Below, piece by piece: positions 7,054 to 11,502 of a DNA stretch of 11,502 nt. Below the pieces are notes generated by a model. The model was not told where the DNA came from and searched no databases. It saw nothing but the letters and a program-made list of their open reading frames with translations. The first letter of the stretch is position 1. Each line of letters starts with the position of its first letter. The stretch is from the NCBI GenBank assembly GCA_947447385.1, contig CANFKN010000028.1, positions 1 through 11,502 of the forward strand, given 5' to 3'. The DNA comes from Microbacteriaceae bacterium. GTDB taxonomy: Bacteria; Actinomycetota; Actinomycetes; Actinomycetales; Microbacteriaceae. Position numbers and translations under genes: made by a program.

Positions 7054-7836
7054 CTAGTTGATTTCGACGAGCACTGGCACGTGGTCGCTCGGCCCTTCGC
7101 CCTTGCGCTCGTCACGCTCGATACTCGCTGATTCGACTCTTTCGGCGAACTCTTCAGACCCCAAAATGAAGTCAATTCTCATGCCCTCATTTCGAGGGAA
7201 TCGCAACTGTTGGTAATCCCAGTAGGTGTAACCCTCTGGCACAAGCGGGCGAACGACGTCGGCCAAACCGATCTGTTCGAACGCCTCGAAGGCTTGGCGC
7301 TCGGGCTCAGAAACGTGCGTTGCCCCCGCGAAATCGTGAATGTCCCACACATCAGAATCGAGTGGTGCGATGTTGAAATCACCCATCAGGGCGAGGGCTA
7401 AGCCAGGGTCAGCCTCGAGCCATTCGGCAGTTACCGAGGCCAAACGGTCAAGCCATTCGAGCTTGTAGTCATAGTGCGGGTCGCCCAGTGAGCGCCCGTT
7501 GGGAACATAAAGACTCCACAAACGAACATCTTCAAACGTGGCTCCAAGCGCTCTTGCCTCGGGCAAAAGTTCGGGTCCAAAACCTGGCATGCCGCTAAAG
7601 CCAACCTCAACATCAGCGGCCGGCAGACGGTGTGCAAAGGCAACTCCGTTCCACTGATTCAACCCGTGCATGATCACTTCGTAGCCAATCGCTTCGAATG
7701 CGGCAACCGGAAACTGCTCGGGTTTGCACTTGATTTCTTGCATGGCTAAGACATCCACGTTTGATTTTTGAAGCCAGTCAGTGACCCGCCCGACACGGGT
7801 GCGAATCGAGTTAACGTTCCAGGTGGCAATGCGCAT
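7054..7836 (-). CDS. xth: Exonuclease III / AP endonuclease
   Basis: Mg-dependent nuclease (260 residues) of the ExoIII family. It cuts DNA 5' of abasic sites and trims 3' ends in base excision repair, in the cytosol. Motifs in order: WNVNSIR (6-12, with metal/phosphate-binding N7), AMQEIKC (31-37, catalytic E34), YVPNGR (110-115, Y110), GDFNIAP (152-158, D153 and N155), MRIDFILG (219-226) and GPSDHVPV (248-255, with the D251-H252 catalytic pair). Length and motif order match bacterial Xth, so it should be active. There is no ribosome binding site before the ATG, but a -10-like TAGATT sits 6 nt upstream, so the mRNA may be leaderless. It lies between the AlkD-like glycosylase gene, whose product creates abasic sites, and pyrE, from which it diverges. 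Confidence 0.96.
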   Translation of the reverse strand: MRIATWNVNSIRTRVGRVTDWLQKSNVDVLAMQEIKCKPEQFPVAAFEAIGYEVIMHGLNQWNGVAFAHRLPAADVEVGFSGMPGFGPELLPEARALGATFEDVRLWSLYVPNGRSLGDPHYDYKLEWLDRLASVTAEWLEADPGLALALMGDFNIAPLDSDVWDIHDFAGATHVSEPERQAFEAFEQIGLADVVRPLVPEGYTYWDYQQLRFPRNEGMRIDFILGSEEFAERVESASIERDERKGEGPSDHVPVLVEIN

Positions 7837-7842
7837 GCTTTA

Positions 7843-7848
7843 AATCTA
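7843..7848 (-). promoter_or_regulatory. Putative -10 of a leaderless xth promoter
   Basis: On the minus strand the hexamer is TAGATT, fitting the actinobacterial TANNNT pattern. Six bases (TAAAGC) separate it from the A of the xth ATG at 7836, so transcription would start at that A. No Shine-Dalgarno sequence is present at the usual distance, which agrees with a leaderless transcript. A -35 match is not evident. Confidence 0.5.
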
Positions 7849-7855
7849 GAGCCTT

Positions 7856-7861
7856 TAAACT
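7856..7861 (+). promoter_or_regulatory. Putative -10 of a leaderless pyrE promoter
   Basis: TAAACT fits TANNNT and ends 6 bases (CAATAC) before the A of the pyrE ATG at 7868, the same geometry as the opposing xth hexamer. There is no Shine-Dalgarno sequence upstream of pyrE. The -35 region would fall over the xth start codon. Confidence 0.5.
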
Positions 7862-7867
7862 CAATAC

Positions 7868-8434
7868 ATGACTTTTGAATCGACCGCTAAACCTCGCCTT
7901 GTTGAACTAGTTAAAGAGTTGGCCGTTGTGCACGGTCGCGTCACTCTTTCGAGTGGCCTCGAGGCTGATTACTATGTCGATCTTCGTCGCGCCACCCTGC
8001 ACCACGAGGCTGCACCGCTCATCGGGCAGCTCATGCTTGACCTGCTTGACGCCAACGGAATCACTGATTTTGACGCCATTGGCGGCCTGACTATGGGTGC
8101 CGATCCGGTCGCAACCGCAGTGCTCCACCAGGCAGCCGCGCGCGGTCGAGCCATCGATGCATTCGTCGTTCGCAAGGCGGCTAAGGCTCACGGCATGGGC
8201 CGCCAGGTCGAAGGCCCGTCGGTCGAAGGTCGTCGTGTTGTGGTCGTCGAAGACACCTCAACTACTGGCGGTTCACCGCTCACAGCGGCCGAAGCTTTGA
8301 AGGCTGCCGGCGCAATTGTTGTCGCCGTAGCAACCGTAGTTGACCGCGATACTGGCGCTCAGGCAGTCATCGAAGCGGCGGGCTATCGCTATCTCAGTGC
8401 CATTGACTTGGATGACCTCGGCCTACGCGTCTGA
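7868..8434 (+). CDS. pyrE: Orotate phosphoribosyltransferase
   Basis: The enzyme (188 residues) joins orotate to PRPP to give orotidine 5'-phosphate and pyrophosphate, the fifth step of de novo UMP synthesis. The PRPP-binding loop is VVVVEDTSTTGGSPL (124-138), with the two acidic residues followed by the T-S-T-T-G-G signature. The flexible catalytic loop is VRKAAKAHGMGRQVEGP (101-117), including K103, K106 and H108. YYVDLRR (35-41) and GGLTMGADPVA (72-82) are also typical of OPRT. Length is normal for the short actinobacterial form. The gene is transcribed divergently from xth with 31 bp between them and appears leaderless. No other pyrimidine gene is in the window, and no strong terminator follows. 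Confidence 0.95.
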   Translation: MTFESTAKPRLVELVKELAVVHGRVTLSSGLEADYYVDLRRATLHHEAAPLIGQLMLDLLDANGITDFDAIGGLTMGADPVATAVLHQAAARGRAIDAFVVRKAAKAHGMGRQVEGPSVEGRRVVVVEDTSTTGGSPLTAAEALKAAGAIVVAVATVVDRDTGAQAVIEAAGYRYLSAIDLDDLGLRV

Positions 8435-8577
8435 CAATTTTTGGCGAAACTGTCACGAATCTCGCCTAACAACCGTGTTTTGCGCTAATTAAGTGCCACT
8501 GAAATTACCTTAAGAAAATTAGACTTCAGCTCTACTTAAGCTGTGAAAGTTCTGTAAAGTTGACTTTATGTTGAAAC

Positions 8578-8593
8578 TGGCACATCTGTGCCA
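8578..8593. promoter_or_regulatory. 16-bp palindrome, possible operator
   Basis: TGGCACA-TC-TGTGCCA is a perfect inverted repeat with 7-bp arms. It lies 46 bp before the GTG start, right after the TATGTT -10 candidate, so it would overlap the transcription start. This is a typical place for a repressor site; an RNA hairpin at the 5' end of the transcript is the other reading. I cannot name the regulator. Confidence 0.4.
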
Positions 8594-8628
8594 ACTATTG
8601 AGTCAGTTTCATATACGTCGACAACGTT

Positions 8629-8633
8629 AGAGG
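8629..8633 (+). promoter_or_regulatory. Ribosome binding site for the GTG start at 8639
   Basis: AGAGG with 5 nt before GTG. It supports a GTG start, and the Lys/Arg-rich opening of a signal peptide follows immediately. An in-frame GTG at 8588 lies inside the palindrome and lacks such a site. Confidence 0.75.
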
Positions 8634-8638
8634 TAAAA

Positions 8639-11502
8639 GTGTTACGCAAAAAGGGTTTCAAACTAGTTGCTAGTTTGCTGTCAATGGCGATGCTCACAGT
8701 GGGCATGGCAACCAGCATGGTACAGAGTGCGCAAGCAGTAGAGGCGACGATTGTCGCACCGACTGTGACTGCATCTGCAGCCACCACTGCGTTCAACACA
8801 CCAGTCTCACTTAAGCCAACCACAGCAAGTCATGGCACAGACTTGCGCTTCTGCCTCGTAGACCCAGCATTGTCGACTGCTGTGGCATCAGAGGCTAACT
8901 GTGCAACCGGCTCACTCGTTGTCAACGGTGAAGGCGCATGGAACGTTGCATCGAAAACTGGTGAAGTTCTCTTTACTCCTTCGAAAACTTTCACAGGCAC
9001 TACTACGCCTGTTTTATATCAGGCAACCGACTCGGCAGGTAGCGACGCTGCACCTGTCACGGTCGCCGTTTCAAAACCACACGCACCTGTTGTTGCGTCA
9101 GTTCTAAGCACCACAGCATTCAACACTGCGGTTTCGGTTAAGCCAACAGTTGTTGGCACTGACATTGTCAGCGGATGCCTGCTCGACGCAGCCAACGGCG
9201 ACGCCTGCACCGACCGTTTGGTTGTTGCTGGTGAAGGTGTCTGGTCGGTCGTTTCAGATGGCACCGTGAAGTTTGCACCTGAAGTTGGTTTCGCTGGCAA
9301 GGCCACACCAGTTTCATACCAGGCGACCGACAGCTTCAAGCAGTCGGGTGTTGGCACAATCTCAGTTTCTGTTAGCAACCCAGGCGCACCTGTTGTTACG
9401 CCAGTTAATGCGAACAGCGCCTTTGGCAAAACTTTCAGCTTCCACCCACGTGTTACTGGCGAAGGTGCGAACTGGTCAGAGACTTGCCTCATCGACCCAG
9501 CCGACGACGTTTGCAAAAAGACCGTCGTTGTTAAGGGTGAAGGTACCTGGCACGTTAACTCACTAGGTTGGGCTTCGTTCACACCGGTCGCAGATTTCGT
9601 TGGCACAACCAGCCCGGTCACTTACCAAATCGCAAGTGACTTCGACGTCAAGGGCGGCGCTTGTGTTGCCGGCAAGTCATGCGACCGACTAGTAGGTTCA
9701 GCACCAGCACGCATCACCGTTCTTAAGCCAGCGGTTCCAACCGTTCGTCAAAACTTCACTACCACTGACTTCAACACTCCAGTCACCATCGTTGAGAAGA
9801 TCGTTGGCGATTCAGTTGACCTCGGCAAGAGCTGCTTGGTTGACCCAGCAGACAACGCTTGCAAGACAATCGTTGAAACAGTCGAAGGCACCTGGGCAGT
9901 TCAAGACACCGACGGTTCAGTAATCTTCACTCCGGCACCAACCTACGCCGGCATCACCCAAGCAATCACCTACCGTGCGTTCAACGCTTTTGGCCAGTCA
10001 GGTCAAAACACCATCAAGGTTCACGTCAACCGCCCAGCAGTTGTTGACCCAATCGTTGTTCAGCCAAACGTCACCACTCCAGCTCCGACCGACCCAGGTG
10101 CTGTCGTTACCGGTCCTGCACCGAAGCGTCTAACCGTCACCGCTGACGGCACCGGCGACGGTAGCTTCACATCAAACGCAACAGGCACACCTAACACCTA
10201 CCGCCTAACTGCTACAGCAATCGACGGCGCATACTTTGTTGAGTGGATCTGTACTCCGAACAGCCCGAACAAATACACCCCAACCACAGGCCAATCAGAC
10301 TTCACAATTACACTTCTCGAGAGTGTGACCTGTACGGCATGGTTCAACATTTTGCCTCCACCAGTTATTGACCAGTCGAAGGGCAGCGACACCGGTTCTG
10401 ACCACGAAGGCGCTAACGCTAACTTCGTTGCAATCACTCCTTACCTAACGCCAATCGACATCACCCCAGACATTTACAACATTCCTGGTGGCCCGAAAGA
10501 CATCGTCACCTCGACCACTTGCTTGATTGACCCAGCCGACTCAAACCCGTTGACAAACTGCAAGACCACTGTTGTCACTGCGCAGGGCACCTGGACCGTC
10601 AACACGACTTCGGGCACAGCTACCTTTAGCCCAGCCGTTCACTTCGTTGGCCCGGTTACTCCTATTAGTTACTGTGTTAGCGACGTCAACGGAACCCAAG
10701 GCTGTGGCCTTCTAAAGGTTCGAGTACTTCCTCCGACCCCACCAATCGTTGACCCATACACCTCATACGTTGACCCAGAGGCTGAACACTTCACATTTGC
10801 TCCAACTGTGGACGGCACCGATGTTGACGGCTCTCTTGCCTGTCTAGTTGTAGAAGATGACTGTGTTCGCACTCTTGAGATTGCAGACCAGGGTACCTTC
10901 ACGGTCAACCTAGACGGCAGTGTGACCTTTGAGCCACTTGCAACATTCGCTGGCCAAGTTGACACAGTTGTTTACCGCGCCTTCGACTTCTACTTCCAGT
11001 CGGGTGACAACACAATCGACCTCAATGTCAATCTGCCAGTTTCACCGGTTGTTGACGCGGTCGAAGAGAGTGTTGACTACAACACTCCTATTACTGTTAC
11101 TCCGACAGTTGACGGCGAGCTTATTCAGGCTGGCCAGGCCTGCCTCGTTTCAGGCAGCGACTGTGTCAAGGTTCTTGAGATCGCAGACCAGGGTACCTTC
11201 ACCGTCAATTCAGACGGCAGTGTGACCTTTGTGCCACTAGACACGTTCGCGGGTCAGGTTGACACAGTTGTCTACCGAGCCTTCGACTACTTCGGCCAGA
11301 CCGGTGAGAACAACATTGACATCAATGTTGCCCTCCCTGCAGAGCCAGTGGTTGACCCTGCGAATGCGACTGTTGACTACAACACCGAGGCAGATGTTGC
11401 CCCGGTTGTCGTCGGCACATACATCCAGGCTGACCAAGCATGTCTCGTTGATGGTGAAGACTGCGTAAAGACTCTCGTTGTTCCAAGCGTGGGCACATTC
11501 AC
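8639..11502 (+). CDS. Large secreted repeat protein, CshA-fibril-like (partial, 3' end missing)
   Basis: The frame is open for 954 codons from GTG to the window edge. It opens with a signal peptide: MLRKKGFK, a hydrophobic core (9-28) and a likely cut after SAQA (33). Then come about 100-residue units, each ending in GTW.V....G.V.FTP...F.G....V.YRA.D..GQSG....V.V. This resembles the CshA-type fibril repeat of streptococcal and actinobacterial adhesins. Units cover about 39-147, 148-248, 249-364, 365-466, 573-699, 701-800, 801-900 and 901 onward. A Pro/Thr linker and an InlB-B-like domain (497-571) separate the first four from the rest. All 22 cysteines can be paired within domains. A surface filament or adhesin is likely. 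The anchor, presumably C-terminal, is beyond the window. Family assignment is by pattern only. Confidence 0.85.
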   Translation, partial: MLRKKGFKLVASLLSMAMLTVGMATSMVQSAQAVEATIVAPTVTASAATTAFNTPVSLKPTTASHGTDLRFCLVDPALSTAVASEANCATGSLVVNGEGAWNVASKTGEVLFTPSKTFTGTTTPVLYQATDSAGSDAAPVTVAVSKPHAPVVASVLSTTAFNTAVSVKPTVVGTDIVSGCLLDAANGDACTDRLVVAGEGVWSVVSDGTVKFAPEVGFAGKATPVSYQATDSFKQSGVGTISVSVSNPGAPVVTPVNANSAFGKTFSFHPRVTGEGANWSETCLIDPADDVCKKTVVVKGEGTWHVNSLGWASFTPVADFVGTTSPVTYQIASDFDVKGGACVAGKSCDRLVGSAPARITVLKPAVPTVRQNFTTTDFNTPVTIVEKIVGDSVDLGKSCLVDPADNACKTIVETVEGTWAVQDTDGSVIFTPAPTYAGITQAITYRAFNAFGQSGQNTIKVHVNRPAVVDPIVVQPNVTTPAPTDPGAVVTGPAPKRLTVTADGTGDGSFTSNATGTPNTYRLTATAIDGAYFVEWICTPNSPNKYTPTTGQSDFTITLLESVTCTAWFNILPPPVIDQSKGSDTGSDHEGANANFVAITPYLTPIDITPDIYNIPGGPKDIVTSTTCLIDPADSNPLTNCKTTVVTAQGTWTVNTTSGTATFSPAVHFVGPVTPISYCVSDVNGTQGCGLLKVRVLPPTPPIVDPYTSYVDPEAEHFTFAPTVDGTDVDGSLACLVVEDDCVRTLEIADQGTFTVNLDGSVTFEPLATFAGQVDTVVYRAFDFYFQSGDNTIDLNVNLPVSPVVDAVEESVDYNTPITVTPTVDGELIQAGQACLVSGSDCVKVLEIADQGTFTVNSDGSVTFVPLDTFAGQVDTVVYRAFDYFGQTGENNIDINVALPAEPVVDPANATVDYNTEADVAPVVVGTYIQADQACLVDGEDCVKTLVVPSVGTF
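8753..10036 (+). repeat. CshA-like repeats 1-4 of the surface protein
   Basis: Four diverged protein repeats, at about 8753-9079, 9080-9382, 9383-9730 and 9731-10036. Repeats 1, 2 and 4 share the opening pattern (A/D)FNTPV or AFNTAV; repeat 3 has AFGKTF at that place. All have one CL[VIL]D...C pair in the middle (C72/C88, C180/C190, C283/C292, C399/C408). Repeat 3 is longer because of an inserted segment with a second pair, C342/C348. Similarity is clear in protein but weak in DNA, so these are old duplications. Confidence 0.8.
10127..10351 (+). other. InlB-B-like domain inside the surface protein
   Basis: Residues 497-571 read as a small beta domain: LTVTADGTGDGSF at the start, YRLTATAIDGAYFVEWIC in the middle and TLLESVTCTAWFN at the end. 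The LTV...G.G.....Y.LTA...G..F..W......T.TA.F pattern is that of divergent InlB B-repeat / Flg_new families. C538 and C565 are a domain-private pair. A Pro/Thr/Val linker (467-496) precedes it. Assigned by pattern only. Confidence 0.6.
10739..11502 (+). repeat. Tandem 300-bp repeats 6-8 of the surface protein
   Basis: Units at 10739-11038, 11039-11338 and 11339 to the window edge are in exact 300-bp register; the second-cysteine region CTG(T/C)GT falls at 10861, 11161 and 11461. Units 6 and 7 are close at DNA level: both have GCAGACCAGGGTACCTTCAC, GACGGCAGTGTGACCTTTG and GTTGACACAGTTGT at the same offset, and in protein LEIADQGTFTVN.DGSVTF and TFAGQVDTVVYRAFD. This marks a recent duplication. 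Unit 8 is cut by the window and is more diverged. Confidence 0.85.

Larger units (their letters stand above)
8435..8638. other. Intergenic region before the surface-protein gene
   Basis: This 204-nt stretch is visibly more AT-rich than its flanks and holds no convincing gene. It must contain the promoter of the surface-protein gene. Candidates are GTGAAA (8543-8548) with TATGTT (8567-8572) at an 18-bp spacing, or TTGACT (8560-8565), which has no good -10. A weak 5-bp inverted repeat (GGCGA 8443-8447, TCGCC 8462-8466) follows pyrE, but it has no T-run after it. Confidence 0.5.

Noticed and set aside
8443..8466. Hairpin after pyrE as a rho-independent terminator
   Set aside because: It has only five base pairs with a 14-nt loop and no T-run on the 3' side.
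8568..8630. A 20-codon leader frame (ATG 8568, stop 8628-8630) just before the surface-protein start
   Set aside because: It has no ribosome binding site, overlaps the likely promoter and palindrome, and its product has no recognisable attenuator features.
8588..8641. GTG at 8588 as the start of the surface protein
   Set aside because: It lies within the palindrome, has no Shine-Dalgarno sequence, and would put 17 extra residues before a signal peptide that is complete when starting at 8639.
9019..9621. A 200-codon minus-strand open frame inside the surface-protein gene
   Set aside because: It mirrors the repeat structure of the plus-strand gene, which has a signal peptide, ribosome binding site and domain pattern; the antisense frame shows none.
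8753..11502. Direct repeats as a CRISPR array or transposon
   Set aside because: The repeats are about 300 bp, in frame, and encode a continuous protein; there are no short identical repeats with unique spacers, terminal inverted repeats or transposase.

Overview
The window looks like chromosomal DNA from an actinobacterium, most likely a member of the Microbacteriaceae with moderate rather than high GC, such as the small-genome freshwater 'Luna' lineages. This assignment is inference. It rests on the gene order dnaK-grpE-dnaJ-hspR-clpB, on HspR/HAIR control, on a ClpB that lacks its N-domain and a zinc-finger-less operon DnaJ, and on possible leaderless starts. No database search was possible.

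Left part (1-7014): after a short region that may hold the 5' end of a divergent minus-strand gene, there is a regulatory stretch with two HAIR-type inverted repeats (161-181 and 224-244). These are the operators for the heat-shock repressor HspR. Next comes a tightly packed plus-strand operon: dnaK, grpE, dnaJ, hspR, clpB and an AlkD-like DNA alkylation repair gene. Gaps are from -1 to 12 nt, with start/stop overlaps at dnaK/grpE and dnaJ/hspR. DnaK, DnaJ and GrpE form the Hsp70 machine, ClpB is the disaggregase that works with it, and HspR, with DnaK as likely co-repressor, should close the feedback loop. The alkylation-repair gene appears to be carried on the same transcript.

Middle part (7054-8434): an exonuclease III / AP endonuclease gene on the minus strand converges on the repair gene. 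It diverges from pyrE (orotate phosphoribosyltransferase) across only 31 bp. Those 31 bp hold two back-to-back -10-like hexamers, each placed so that transcription would start at the A of the ATG.

Right part (8435-11502): after a 204-nt AT-richer intergenic region with a 16-bp palindrome, a large secreted protein begins at a GTG and runs off the end of the window (954 codons seen). It has a signal peptide, four CshA-fibril-like repeats, a Pro/Thr linker, an InlB-B-like small domain, then at least four more repeats. The last three lie in an exact 300-bp register. Every repeat carries its own pair of cysteines. This is the least ordinary item in the window. The rest is standard housekeeping with some unusual details. 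I saw no tRNA, rRNA, CRISPR array, insertion sequence or phage gene.
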